Source of the DNA: Streptomyces dengpaensis
Lineage (GTDB): Bacteria > Actinomycetota > Actinomycetes > Streptomycetales > Streptomycetaceae
Length of the DNA: 64,000 nt
Direction of reading: 5' to 3'
Assembly (NCBI RefSeq): GCF_002946835.1
Contig: NZ_CP026652.1
Coordinates: 5,022,001-5,086,000 of the forward strand
Below the pieces are notes generated by a model, which worked only from the letters and a program-made list of their open reading frames with translations, had not been told where the DNA came from and searched no databases. Below are positions 1 through 8,243 of the stretch, one piece after another; the first letter of the stretch is position 1; each line of letters starts with the position of its first letter. The translations under genes and the position numbers were made by a program.

Positions 1-2081
1 TCCCCGGCACCGAGGCCCAGAAGGCCTTCGACCTGCTGGACGAACGCTTCCCCGGCATGAGCGCCGACGGGGCGACCGCGCGTGTCGTCTTCAAGGCACC
101 CGCCGGCGAGAAGATGACCGAGGCCGACAACAAGGCGACCGTCAAGAAGACCGTCAAGGAGCTGTCCGGCGGCTCCGAGGTCACCTCGGTCGCCAACCCG
201 TACCAGGCACAGGCCGTCAGCAAGGACGGCACGATCGCTTACGCGCAAGTCAGGTACGACGTCTCCGGCAGGGAGCTGGAGGACTCGACCAAGGAGGCCC
301 TGGAGGACGCCGCGCAGAACGCACGGGACGCCGGGCTGACCGTCGAGATCGGCGGTGACGCGCTGGAGGCCACACCCGAGACCGGCTCCACCGAGATCAT
401 CGGTATCGCCGTCGCCGCGGTCGTCCTCGTCATCACCCTGGGCTCGCTGGTCGCGGCCGGGCTGCCGCTGCTGACCGCGCTCATCGGCGTGGGCATCGGC
501 GTCTCCGCCATCACGGCCCTGGCCAACGTGCTCGAACTCGGCTCCACCACCTCGACGCTGGCCATGATGATCGGCCTCGCCGTCGGCATCGACTACGCGC
601 TGTTCGTCGTCTCCCGCTACCGGGCCGAACTCGCCGAGGGCCGCGACCGCGAGGAAGCGGTCGGCCGGGCGGTCGGCACGGCGGGCTCCGCGGTGGTCTT
701 CGCCGGTCTCACGGTCGTGATCGCCCTGGCCGGTCTCGCGGTCGTCAATATCCCGATGCTCACCAAGATGGGCTTCGCGGCGGCGGGCACAGTCGTCATC
801 GCCGTACTGATCGCGCTGACCATGATCCCGGCCATGCTCGGCTACGCGGGCCGCAAGGTGCAGCCGGCGGGCGCGAAGAGCAAGCTGCTCGGGGGCGGCA
901 GGAAGTCCGCGCCCGCGCACGGAAGCAAGCCGAACATGGGCACGCGCTGGGCGAGCTTCGTCGTCCGCCGTCCCGTCGCCGTCCTCCTCCTCGGCGTCGT
1001 CGGCCTGGGCGCCGCGGCGGGTCCGGTCAGCTCGCTGGAGCTGGGCCTGCCGGACGAAGGCTCGCAGCCGACGTCGACCACGCAGCGGCGGGCGTACGAC
1101 CTGTTGTCGGAGGGCTTCGGTCCCGGCTTCAACGGCCCGCTGATGGTCGTGGGTGACGCCAAGGGCAGCGACGACCCGCAGGCGGTCGAGAAGACGACGA
1201 TCGACGACATCAAGGGCCTGGACGGCGTCGTGTCGGTCAGCCCGGCGGCGTACAACAAGGCCGGGGACACCTTCATCATCACCGTGATCCCGGACTCCAA
1301 GCCCTCGTCGACGCAGACCGAGGACCTGGTCCACTCCATCCGTGACGAGGGCGCGGCCATCAAGGCCGACACGGACACCGACGTGCTGGTCACCGGCGCC
1401 ACCGCCATGAACATCGACTTCTCGCAGAAGATGAACGACGCGCTGGTCCCGTATCTGGCGCTGGTCGTGGGCCTCGCCTTCCTGCTGCTGATCGCGGTCT
1501 TCCGGTCGATCCTGGTCCCGCTGAAGGCGGCCCTCGGCTTCCTGCTCTCGGTGCTGGCGGCCCTCGGCGCCGTCGTCGCGGTCTTCCAGTGGGGCTGGCT
1601 GGCCGGGCTCATGGGCGTCGAGGAGACCGGCCCGATCATGTCGATGATGCCGATCTTCATGGTGGGCGTCGTCTTCGGTCTCGCCATGGACTACGAGGTC
1701 TTCCTTGTGACCCGGATGCGCGAGGCGTACGTCCACGGAGAGAAGCCCGCCCAGGCGATCGTGACCGGCTTCCGGCACGGAGCCCGGGTCGTCACGGCGG
1801 CCGCGGTCATCATGATCGCCGTCTTCGCCGGCTTCATCGGCTCCAGCGAGTCGATGATCAAGATGATCGGCTTCGGTCTCGCGATCGCCGTCTTCTTCGA
1901 CGCGTTCATCGTGCGCATGGCGATCGTCCCGGCGGTCCTGGCCCTGCTGGGCAAGAAGGCCTGGTGGCTGCCGAAGTGGCTGGACCGTGCCCTGCCGAAC
2001 GTGGACGTCGAGGGCGAGGGTCTGCGCGAGCAGACGAAGGACCCGGATCCGGACGAGGAGCGGGAGCTGGTGCGGGTCTGA
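1..2081 (+). CDS. MMPL/RND-superfamily membrane transporter, 5' end cut by window
   Basis: The reading frame is open from base 3 (frame beginning PGTEAQKAF) and runs into the ATG at 57, so the true start lies upstream of the window. The visible part is about 692 residues of a family usually 710-750 long. It has the two-fold MMPL architecture: an extracytoplasmic loop, a bundle of membrane helices with a GIDYALF motif, a second loop, and a second bundle with GLAMDYEVF. The Asp-Tyr pairs match the proton-relay positions of RND/MMPL transporters. The C-terminus is a short acidic cytoplasmic tail. MMPL proteins use the proton gradient to export lipids or small hydrophobic compounds; the substrate here cannot be read from sequence. 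It converges on ssgE. Confidence 0.9.
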   Translation, partial: PGTEAQKAFDLLDERFPGMSADGATARVVFKAPAGEKMTEADNKATVKKTVKELSGGSEVTSVANPYQAQAVSKDGTIAYAQVRYDVSGRELEDSTKEALEDAAQNARDAGLTVEIGGDALEATPETGSTEIIGIAVAAVVLVITLGSLVAAGLPLLTALIGVGIGVSAITALANVLELGSTTSTLAMMIGLAVGIDYALFVVSRYRAELAEGRDREEAVGRAVGTAGSAVVFAGLTVVIALAGLAVVNIPMLTKMGFAAAGTVVIAVLIALTMIPAMLGYAGRKVQPAGAKSKLLGGGRKSAPAHGSKPNMGTRWASFVVRRPVAVLLLGVVGLGAAAGPVSSLELGLPDEGSQPTSTTQRRAYDLLSEGFGPGFNGPLMVVGDAKGSDDPQAVEKTTIDDIKGLDGVVSVSPAAYNKAGDTFIITVIPDSKPSSTQTEDLVHSIRDEGAAIKADTDTDVLVTGATAMNIDFSQKMNDALVPYLALVVGLAFLLLIAVFRSILVPLKAALGFLLSVLAALGAVVAVFQWGWLAGLMGVEETGPIMSMMPIFMVGVVFGLAMDYEVFLVTRMREAYVHGEKPAQAIVTGFRHGARVVTAAAVIMIAVFAGFIGSSESMIKMIGFGLAIAVFFDAFIVRMAIVPAVLALLGKKAWWLPKWLDRALPNVDVEGEGLREQTKDPDPDEERELVRV

Positions 2082-2146
2082 TCGCTGGTGCAGGTCTGAT
2101 GCTGCTCCGGGTCTGATCGCGCCGTAGTGCGAGCAGCGAAAGGGTT

Positions 2147-2171
2147 ACCCCCGTCGCCTGGTGGCGGGGGT
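2147..2171. terminator. Hairpin between convergent MMPL and ssgE genes
   Basis: ACCCCCG pairs with CGGGGGT around a short interior bulge and a TGGT loop. It sits 66 bases after the transporter stop and 14 bases beyond the ssgE stop, so it could end both transcripts. There is no T-tract, which is common for Streptomyces terminators. Confidence 0.5.
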
Positions 2172-2184
2172 GCCCCTTCCGGCG

Positions 2185-2541
2185 TCAGTGCGCCACGGGG
2201 GTCGCTGCCTTGTACGTGCTGCGCAGGAAGCGGATCAGGGGCTTCGCGTCGAGCTGTACGACCGCCACGCTCTGGGCCGAGTGGAACTCCAGGACGGCCT
2301 GCACCCGGCCGCACGGCCAGATCCTGACGCCGCCGCTGCTGGCCGGAACCCGCAGCCCCTGCTCAAGGAGCTCGCGGGCGAACACCCACTCATGGGGGCC
2401 GGGCAGCGTGATGTGCACCAGGCGGGGGTCGTCCTCCGGGTCGTACCGGAGGGCCACCGGGACGGATCGGTGTTCGTCGTCGAAGGTGTCGGCGGTGTCG
2501 GTGACGATGTGGGCTCGGGCGTACTGTTCGACGGCGTACAT
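2185..2541 (-). CDS. ssgE: SsgA-like sporulation/cell division protein (probably SsgE)
   Basis: A 118-residue protein, the usual size of the actinomycete SsgA-like (SALP) family. It shows the family core: VPVALRYDPEDDP, then EWVFARELLEQGL, VRIWPC and a C-terminal block ending IRFLRSTY. SALPs localise the peptidoglycan machinery during sporulation septation and spore maturation; SsgE is linked to spore wall maturation and separation. Assignment to SsgE rather than another SALP rests on the neighbouring cbi and PBP genes, which I recall flanking ssgE in S. coelicolor, so the paralogue name is inference. The ATG has a good AAGGAG site. A 21-bp direct repeat lies just upstream. Confidence 0.75.
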   Translation of the reverse strand: MYAVEQYARAHIVTDTADTFDDEHRSVPVALRYDPEDDPRLVHITLPGPHEWVFARELLEQGLRVPASSGGVRIWPCGRVQAVLEFHSAQSVAVVQLDAKPLIRFLRSTYKAATPVAH

Positions 2542-2565
2542 GAGCCGACTCCTTGCGCTGCGTAA

Positions 2566-2607
2566 CCTGTGCGGGACGGCATATGTCCTGTGCGGGACTG
2601 CAAATGT
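2566..2607. repeat. 21-bp tandem direct repeat in the ssgE promoter region
   Basis: Two adjacent 21-base units, 2566-2586 and 2587-2607, differ at only 2 positions; both start CCTGTGCGGGAC and end ATGT. They begin 25 bases upstream of the ssgE start. The 21-bp phase equals two helical turns, as expected for a regulator bound twice on one DNA face. No known Streptomyces operator was recognised in it. Confidence 0.6.
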
Positions 2608-2775
2608 GCGGAATGGGTGAATCCGTCACCATTCCAATGTCGCACATCTCACGGAAACCGCCTCCCCGGGTGCCGGCGTCCGGGGGCGTCGGGCGGCTCT
2701 TCGGTCGGTCGGTGTCCGGCTGCCGTCGGATTCGCGTCCGGCCGTCCTCGGCGGCTATTCGTAGGCGCCTCGCTC

Positions 2776-2806
2776 TTGCAAGGCATTCGCAACAAGGCAC
2801 TATCAT
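2776..2806 (+). promoter_or_regulatory. Nur-type nickel box and -10 element of the cbiMQO operon
   Basis: TTGCAA-GGCAT-TCGCAA (2776-2792) matches the Streptomyces Nur box (tTGCaa-N5-ttGCAA) with one mismatch. Its left half doubles as a -35 element, and TATCAT at 2801-2806 is a plausible -10 after a 19-bp spacer. Transcription would then begin at about the GTG start at 2813, giving a leaderless mRNA. Nur is the Fur-family nickel repressor, so the operon is predicted to be shut off when nickel is plentiful. Confidence 0.65.
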
Positions 2807-2812
2807 CGAACG

Positions 2813-3862
2813 GTGCATGTGCCTGACGGATTCATCAACGCCCCGGTCTCCGCGGCTGCCGGAGTAGTCGCCGCCGGTGCCATCGCCGTGAGCCTGCGCG
2901 GCGCCCGCCGCGAACTCGACGAGAGGACCGCGCCGCTCGCCGGCCTGGTCGCCGCCTTCATCTTCGCCGTACAGATGCTGAACTTCCCGGTCGCCGCCGG
3001 GACCAGCGGACATCTGCTCGGCGGTGCCCTGGCCGCGATACTCGTCGGGCCCTATACCGGCGTCCTCTGCGTCTCGGTCGTCCTGTTGATGCAGGGCATC
3101 CTCTTCGCGGACGGCGGCCTCACCGCGCTCGGCGTGAACATCACCGACATGGCGATCGTCACGATCCTCGTCTCATACGCCCTCTTCCGCGGCCTGGTGA
3201 AGGTGCTGCCCCAGGGGCGGCGCTCCGTCACCGCTGCCGCCTTCGTCTCCGCGCTGGTGTCCGTCCCGGCCGCCGCTCTCGCCTTCACCTTCCTCTACGC
3301 CCTCGGCGGCACGACCGACGTCTCCATCGGCAAGGTCGCCACGGCCATGATCGGCGTGCACGTCCTCATCGGCATCGGCGAGGCCGCGATCACCGCGCTC
3401 ACGGTCGGCGCCGTCATCGCCGTACGGCCGGATCTCGTCTACGGGGCGCGCGGTCTGCGGCAGCCGCTCAAGCTGCGCGTCGACGGTGAGCTGGTGGACG
3501 CGCCCGCCCCCGCCGTCCCCGTCGCCGCCCGCGCCTCGCACCGCAAGGTGTGGATCACCGGCCTCGTCACCTCCCTCGTGCTCGCCGGGTTCGTCAGCTT
3601 CTACGCCTCCGCCAGCCCCGACGGCCTGGAGAAGGTCGCCACGGACAAGGGCCTGGACAAGAAGGTCGAGGAGCACGCCGCGGCCGATTCGCCGCTCGCC
3701 GACTACGGCGTCAAGGACGTCTCCGACGCCCGGATCTCCGGCGGTCTCGCGGGCGTGATCGGCGTCGGCGTCACCGTCGTCGCGGGCACCGGGGTCTTCT
3801 GGGCGGTCCGCAGGCGCCGTACGGCCGACGCGTCTGCCGGCTCGGTACCCGAAGGCGTCTGA
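2813..3862 (+). CDS. cbiM: ECF-type nickel/cobalt transporter substrate component, CbiM-CbiN fusion
   Basis: A 349-residue membrane protein. It starts M-H-V-P-D-G-F, the diagnostic CbiM/NikM N-terminus whose first residues coordinate the metal, so the GTG at 2813 is the correct start even though no Shine-Dalgarno is visible. Hydrophobic helices cover residues 1-215. The C-terminal third (from about 245) is a CbiN-like PDGLE domain with a membrane helix, an extracytoplasmic loop containing SPDGLE and a last helix before RRRR. With cbiQ and cbiO downstream it forms an energy-coupling-factor importer for Ni2+ or Co2+. The upstream Nur-type box favours nickel; that specificity is inferred. Confidence 0.9.
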   Translation: MHVPDGFINAPVSAAAGVVAAGAIAVSLRGARRELDERTAPLAGLVAAFIFAVQMLNFPVAAGTSGHLLGGALAAILVGPYTGVLCVSVVLLMQGILFADGGLTALGVNITDMAIVTILVSYALFRGLVKVLPQGRRSVTAAAFVSALVSVPAAALAFTFLYALGGTTDVSIGKVATAMIGVHVLIGIGEAAITALTVGAVIAVRPDLVYGARGLRQPLKLRVDGELVDAPAPAVPVAARASHRKVWITGLVTSLVLAGFVSFYASASPDGLEKVATDKGLDKKVEEHAAADSPLADYGVKDVSDARISGGLAGVIGVGVTVVAGTGVFWAVRRRRTADASAGSVPEGV

Positions 3863-3866
3863 TCCG

Positions 3867-4628
3867 ATGGGCGCGGGCCACGCACACAAGCTCTACCGGC
3901 ACGGGCACTCGCCCGTGCACGCCCTGCCGGCGCACACCAAACTCGCCGCCGCCTTCGGCTTCGTGGTCGTGGTCGTCTCCACCCCGCGCGAGGCGATGTG
4001 GGCGTTCGCGCTGTACGCCGCGTTGCTCGCGACGGTCGCGTACAAGGCCCGCGTACCGGCTCTCTTCCTGCTGAAACGGCTGCTGATCGAGATCCCGTTC
4101 GTCGCCTTCGCGGTGCTGTTGCCGTTCGTGGCGGAGGGCGAGCGGGTGGACGTCCTGGGTATGTCGTTGAGCGTGAACGGCTTGTGGGGCGCGTGGAACG
4201 TGCTCGCCAAGGGAACGCTGGGTGTCGCCACCTCCGTACTGCTGGCCTCCACGACCGAGCTGCGCGAACTGCTCCTGGGCCTGCAGCGGTTGAAGCTTCC
4301 GCCGCTCCTTGTGCAGATCGCCTCCTTCATGATCCGGTACGGCGATGTCATCGCGGACGAGATGCGGCGGATGCGGATCGCGCGGGAGTCGCGCGGGTTC
4401 GAGGCCCGGGGCGTACGGCACTGGGGGGTGCTCGCGAAGTCGGCGGGCGCGCTGTTCATCCGCTCCTACGAGCGCGGGGAGCGCGTGCATCTCGCCATGG
4501 TCAGCCGGGGGTACGCCGGCTCGATGCCGGTCATCGACGAGGTGACCGCGTCCCGGGCACAGTGGTCGTACGCCCTTGCCCTCCCCTTCGCCGCCCTCGT
4601 TGTATGCCTGTTGGGATGGACCCTGTGA
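3867..4628 (+). CDS. cbiQ: ECF transporter transmembrane component CbiQ
   Basis: A 253-residue protein with about five hydrophobic segments and the CbiQ-type coupling region RMRIARESRGFEARG near residues 170-184, through which ECF T-components contact the ATPase. It begins 4 bases after the cbiM stop and overlaps cbiO at its 3' end, as expected for one operon. Function is to couple ATP hydrolysis by CbiO to metal import through CbiM. Confidence 0.9.
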   Translation: MGAGHAHKLYRHGHSPVHALPAHTKLAAAFGFVVVVVSTPREAMWAFALYAALLATVAYKARVPALFLLKRLLIEIPFVAFAVLLPFVAEGERVDVLGMSLSVNGLWGAWNVLAKGTLGVATSVLLASTTELRELLLGLQRLKLPPLLVQIASFMIRYGDVIADEMRRMRIARESRGFEARGVRHWGVLAKSAGALFIRSYERGERVHLAMVSRGYAGSMPVIDEVTASRAQWSYALALPFAALVVCLLGWTL

Positions 4629-5377
4629 CGACCCCCTCTCTCGAAGTGGCCGGACTGGCCTTCGCCTACCCCGACGGCCATCAGGCCCTCTTCGGCGTCG
4701 ACTTCACCATCGGGCGCGGCGAGCGCGTCGCCCTGCTCGGGCCGAACGGCGCCGGCAAGACCACCCTCGTGCTGCACCTCAACGGCATTCTGAGCGGTGG
4801 TACCGGGACCGTGACGGTGGCCGGACTTCCCGTCGGCAAACGGCACATGGCCGAGATCCGGCGCAAGGTCGGCATCGTCTTCCAGGATCCGGACGACCAG
4901 CTCTTCATGCCGACCGTCCGTGAGGACGTGGCCTTCGGGCCGGCCGCTGCGGGGATGAAGGGGGACGCGCTGGAATCACGGGTGCGTATGGCCCTGGAGC
5001 AGGTCGGCATGGCGTCCTTCGCCGACCGGCCGCCGCACCATCTGTCGTTCGGGCAGAGGCGCCGGGTCGCAGTGGCGACGGTCCTGGCGATGGAGCCGGA
5101 GATCCTGGTCCTGGACGAGCCCTCGTCCAACCTCGACCCCGCCTCCCGGCGCGAACTCGCCGACATTCTGCGGTCGTTGGACGTCACCGTCCTCATGGTC
5201 ACGCACGATCTGCCGTACGCCCTTGAACTGTGCCCCCGTTCGCTCATCCTCAGCGAGGGCGTCATCGCGGCCGACGGGAAGACCGGCGAGCTGCTCTCCA
5301 ACGGCGAGCTCATGCGCAGCCATCGTCTGGAGCTTCCCTTCGGGTTCGATCCGCGCTCCGTGACAATGGGCGCGTGA
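4616..5377 (+). CDS. cbiO: ECF transporter ATP-binding protein CbiO
   Basis: A 253-residue ABC ATPase with Walker A GPNGAGKTT (residues 42-50), Q-loop Gln90, signature LSFGQ (143-147), Walker B ILVLDEP (163-169) and the H-loop in VTHDLPYA. The ATG at 4616 lies inside the end of cbiQ, so the two are translationally coupled; GTG at 4625 is an alternative start. The frame is open further upstream, but that part is a shadow of cbiQ. It powers the CbiMN-Q nickel/cobalt importer. Confidence 0.92.
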   Translation: MDPVTTPSLEVAGLAFAYPDGHQALFGVDFTIGRGERVALLGPNGAGKTTLVLHLNGILSGGTGTVTVAGLPVGKRHMAEIRRKVGIVFQDPDDQLFMPTVREDVAFGPAAAGMKGDALESRVRMALEQVGMASFADRPPHHLSFGQRRRVAVATVLAMEPEILVLDEPSSNLDPASRRELADILRSLDVTVLMVTHDLPYALELCPRSLILSEGVIAADGKTGELLSNGELMRSHRLELPFGFDPRSVTMGA

Positions 5378-5886
5378 CGAATCAAGAGGACGACGACGTC
5401 GGGGCGGTGGGGGCTGCCGGGGCGGCTGGGTTGGCGGGGGCGGCCGGGTCGCTGCTGCTTGACGATCAGCTGTGCTTCGCGTTGTACGCCGCTCAGCGCG
5501 CCGTGACGGCCGCGTACCGGCCACTGCTGGAGGAGCTGGGCCTCACCTACCCGCAGTACCTCGTCCTGCTCGTCCTCTGGGAGCGCGGCGAAACCACGGT
5601 CAAGGAGCTGGCGACCGCGCTGCGCCTCGACTACGGCACGGTGTCGCCGCTGCTGAAGCGGCTGGAGTCGGCGGGGCTTGTGCGGCGTGAGCGCTCGGCG
5701 CACGACGAACGCTCTGTGCGCGTCACCCTTACCGGGCGTGGGGAGCTGCTTCGGGAGCGCGCGGAGGGCGTACCGCGGGCGTTGCTGGCTGCGACGGGGG
5801 TGGAGGGGGCCGATGCCGTGCGCCTTCGGGAGGAGCTGTGGCGCTTGGCGGAGTGTGCGGAGGGGGCGGCCTTGCGGGGCCGCTGA
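5374..5886 (+). CDS. ohrR: OhrR-type MarR-family organic hydroperoxide sensor
   Basis: A 170-residue winged-helix regulator. Its core (LLLDDQLCFALYAA, then TYPQYLVLLVLWE, then DERSVRVTLT) matches OhrR closely. The redox-sensing Cys is Cys34 of the N-terminal LCFALYA motif, and Tyr residues typical of OhrR follow. The start GTG overlaps the cbiO stop (GTGA), so it is the last gene of the metal-uptake operon, with ohr starting 258 bases downstream. Residues 10-26 are an Ala/Gly-rich leader absent from most OhrR. In the reduced state OhrR represses ohr; oxidation of the Cys by organic peroxides releases DNA. Confidence 0.87.
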   Translation: MTNQEDDDVGAVGAAGAAGLAGAAGSLLLDDQLCFALYAAQRAVTAAYRPLLEELGLTYPQYLVLLVLWERGETTVKELATALRLDYGTVSPLLKRLESAGLVRRERSAHDERSVRVTLTGRGELLRERAEGVPRALLAATGVEGADAVRLREELWRLAECAEGAALRGR

Positions 5887-6100
5887 TGCGCGGCGCCTGT
5901 TGGCGGTCGCTTTCCACCGGTTCGCTTGCTGCCGGTGGGTGGGTCGGGGCCGTGCCGGTACATCCGCCCGTCGTGTGGATCAGACGTTGGAATACAGGAA
6001 CCGTCTCCAGATCCGAAAAACCCACAGGTCCGCACCGTCGTGCGGGGGCAGCCGCGGTTTCTGCACCCTGGTAGTTCGGGCGTCCATACTGGCGGGTATC

Positions 6101-6122
6101 TTGTGCGCGATGTAGTTGCACA
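6101..6122. promoter_or_regulatory. Probable OhrR operator upstream of ohr
   Basis: An imperfect inverted repeat with TTGTGCGCGA on the left and GTTGCACA on the right, a T/G-C/A pattern like actinobacterial OhrR sites. It ends 22 bases before the ohr GTG and would overlap the core promoter, consistent with repression. The assignment is inferred from the adjacent ohrR. Confidence 0.45.
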
Positions 6123-6144
6123 CCTGTGTGGGGGAGGTCCTGCC

Positions 6145-6591
6145 GTGACGGACGGCACCGATGGAGACACCCGCCCGACGAAGATCATGTACGTCGCCGA
6201 GGCCACCGCGCACGGTGGCCGGGACGGCTATGTGACCAGCCAGGACGGCCAGCTAGACCTGAGGGTCGCGATGCCGCCCGCGCTCGGCGGCGACGGCAAC
6301 GGCACGAACCCGGAGCAGTTGTTCGCGGCCGGATACAGCGCCTGCTTCCACAGCGCCCTGGTGCTGGTGGGCCGCCGCGCCGGATACGACCTCTCCGGCT
6401 CCACGGTCGCCGCGAAGGTCGGTATCGGCCCCAACAAGCAGCGCGGCTACGGCCTCGCGGTCGCCCTGAGCGTCTCGCTCCCCGTGGTCGGCCAGGACAT
6501 GGCGGCGAAGCTCGTGGACGAGGCTCACGAAGTCTGCCCGTACTCGAACGCCACCCGCGGCAACATCGAGGTCACGATCCTGCTGGGCTAG
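6145..6591 (+). CDS. ohr: Organic hydroperoxide reductase Ohr
   Basis: A 148-residue OsmC/Ohr-fold protein. It carries both catalytic cysteines in Ohr-type motifs: Cys67 in GYSACFHSAL and Cys131 in EVCPYSNATRGN. Ohr reduces organic hydroperoxides using lipoylated protein partners. The GTG at 6145 is preceded by a strong GGGGGAGG site. Its regulator ohrR lies upstream on the same strand, with an OhrR-like operator between them. Confidence 0.93.
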   Translation: MTDGTDGDTRPTKIMYVAEATAHGGRDGYVTSQDGQLDLRVAMPPALGGDGNGTNPEQLFAAGYSACFHSALVLVGRRAGYDLSGSTVAAKVGIGPNKQRGYGLAVALSVSLPVVGQDMAAKLVDEAHEVCPYSNATRGNIEVTILLG

Positions 6592-6673
6592 GGCCTGCCT
6601 TTCGGATCACGCCGACTTCGGGATGCGTTGCCTCATCCCCCCGGCCCAGGCGTGATCCGAAAGACAGGCCCTA
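6589..6673. repeat. 85-bp element with 25-nt inverted terminal arms
   Basis: Arms 6589-6613 (TAGGGCCTG then CTTTCGGATCACGCC) and 6649-6673 are reverse complements with one mismatch. The 35-bp centre contains a second small inverted repeat (GGGATG/CATCCC). It begins within the ohr stop codon. It could be a terminator, but the long arms and compound structure also fit a miniature mobile or REP-like element. Confidence 0.7.
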
Positions 6674-6739
6674 AGGAATCGCGGGCGGTCGATGCGTGTT
6701 GCATCCACCGTCGGAGGCAAGCGGGACAGGGGTACGGAC

Positions 6740-7900
6740 GTGGACGTGAACGGCACAGTGGCCGAGGGCTTCGAGCCGGTCAGGCAGGCGTTCGTGCGCA
6801 ACTTCGAAGTGCTCGGGGACCGGGGCGCCGCGGTCACCGTGTACCGCGACGGGCACAAGGTCGTCGACCTGTGGGGCGGCGCGCGAGACGTCGACGGCAC
6901 CGAGCCCTGGCGGCACGGCACCGCGCAGATCGTGCGCTCGGCGACGAAGGGCGTGGCCGCCGCCGTACTCCTGCTGCTCGTCCAGCACGGGGAGCTCGAT
7001 CTGGACGCTCCGGTCGGCCAGTACTGGCCGGAGTTCAAGGACGCGGGCAAGGAGCGGACGCTCGTGCGGCATGTGCTCGCGCACCGTGCCGGACTGCCCG
7101 TCCTCGACCGCCCGCTCACCCCGGCCGAGGCGGCCGATCCCGACCTCGCGGCCGTGGTGGTGGCCGCGCAGGCGCCGGTCTGGGAGCCGGGGGCCGACCA
7201 CGGCTATCACGCGCAGACGTACAGCTGGCTGACCGGTGAGCTGGTACGGCGGGTGACCGGACGCTCGATCGGCGCGTGGATCGCGGACGAGATCGCGGGG
7301 CCGCTGGAGCTGGATCTGTGGGTCGGGCTGCCGGAGGCCGAGGCGGGGCGCGTGGGCCGGGTCGGGCAGGTGGAGGCCCCGTCGGCGGCGGGCGGACTGA
7401 AGACCCGGCCGAAACGTTCGGTCTCGGAGGCGTACGCGGATCCGTCGTCGCTCACCCGCCGCGCGTTCGCCGCGATCACTCCGGCGCCGGACGAGAACGA
7501 CCCGGCGTACCGGGCGGCCGTCCTCCCCGCCTCCAACGGCATCGCAACGGCCGAGGGACTGGCCCGCTTCTACGCGGCGCTGATCGGGGAGGTGGACGGG
7601 GTACGGCTGTTCACGCCCGAGACCGTCGAGGCGGCCCGTGCGGAACACTCCGCCGGCCCCGACCGCGTCCTCGTCGTCAACACCCGCTTCGGCCTCGGCT
7701 ACATGCTGCACGGCACGGCCTCGCCCCTGCTCACCCCTGGCTCTTTCGGCCACCCCGGCCGCGGTGGCGCCCTCGGCTTCGCCGACCCCGAGTCGGGGAT
7801 CGCCTTCGGGTACGTGACGAACGGCTTCCGCAAGAGCGTGACGGCGGACGCGCGGGCGCAGGCGCTGGTGGGGGCGGTGCGGACGGCGATCGGGGCGTAG
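6740..7900 (+). CDS. Serine hydrolase, beta-lactamase/EstB-like family
   Basis: About 386 residues of the beta-lactamase-fold family that includes class C enzymes, carboxylesterases such as EstB and D-aminopeptidases. The nucleophile motif SxxK is SATK (residues 67-70) and the Tyr of the YxN-type motif is in GYHAQTYSW (about 156). A C-terminal HPGRGG block takes the place of KTG. There is no signal peptide, so it is likely cytoplasmic and more probably an esterase than an antibiotic-resistance enzyme. GTG 6740 is chosen because AGGGG lies 7 bases upstream; an in-frame ATG at 6692 lacks such a site. Confidence 0.82.
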   Translation: MDVNGTVAEGFEPVRQAFVRNFEVLGDRGAAVTVYRDGHKVVDLWGGARDVDGTEPWRHGTAQIVRSATKGVAAAVLLLLVQHGELDLDAPVGQYWPEFKDAGKERTLVRHVLAHRAGLPVLDRPLTPAEAADPDLAAVVVAAQAPVWEPGADHGYHAQTYSWLTGELVRRVTGRSIGAWIADEIAGPLELDLWVGLPEAEAGRVGRVGQVEAPSAAGGLKTRPKRSVSEAYADPSSLTRRAFAAITPAPDENDPAYRAAVLPASNGIATAEGLARFYAALIGEVDGVRLFTPETVEAARAEHSAGPDRVLVVNTRFGLGYMLHGTASPLLTPGSFGHPGRGGALGFADPESGIAFGYVTNGFRKSVTADARAQALVGAVRTAIGA

Positions 7901-8243
7901 GCGGAGGAGGGGGTGGGGTGCGGCGTCTCTCGATTCAGGCCCGGGATGGCTTCCGGGGCCCTACCAGTACCCACCCCCCTGTGCCGCGGGCCCCGCGGGG
8001 GGCGCTCCGTCCGGCCTCTGCTCCGCAGCGTAGGCGGAGCCACTGACACCCCGGTCGGGCGGGTGCGGCGTGTCCCGGGCCGCCCCTGCCGGTCTCGTCG
8101 TCAGTCGAAGGAGCCGCCGGAAGGATGCACTTCGACGACTGCTTCGTCCGCGGCTGCGACGGGGCTGTAGGGGCCCGAAGCGAGTTCAGCAGGGACGGAC
8201 TGAGTGGCCGCGCCGCATGGCCCGTCCGGCGCCGTGCCGGTGA
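7901..8243. other. Gene-free stretch of 343 bases
   Basis: No reading frame here has convincing codon bias. It contains GC-rich inverted fragments (for example GCGGGCCCCGC near 7986) and separates the serine hydrolase from the convergent chimeric gene. It may include the decayed remainder of the transporter or deacylase genes discussed for 8244-8726. Confidence 0.4.

Noticed and set aside
2542..2812. Cobalamin riboswitch for the cbi operon
   Set aside because: No B12-box was seen and the probable promoter places the mRNA start at the start codon; a Nur-type box explains control.
8125..8200. Plus-strand frame starting MHFDDCFVRGCDG, resembling the class III peroxidase active-site motif
   Set aside because: The similarity stops after about 13 residues, the ribosome site is badly spaced, and the rest of the frame is antisense to the chimeric gene.
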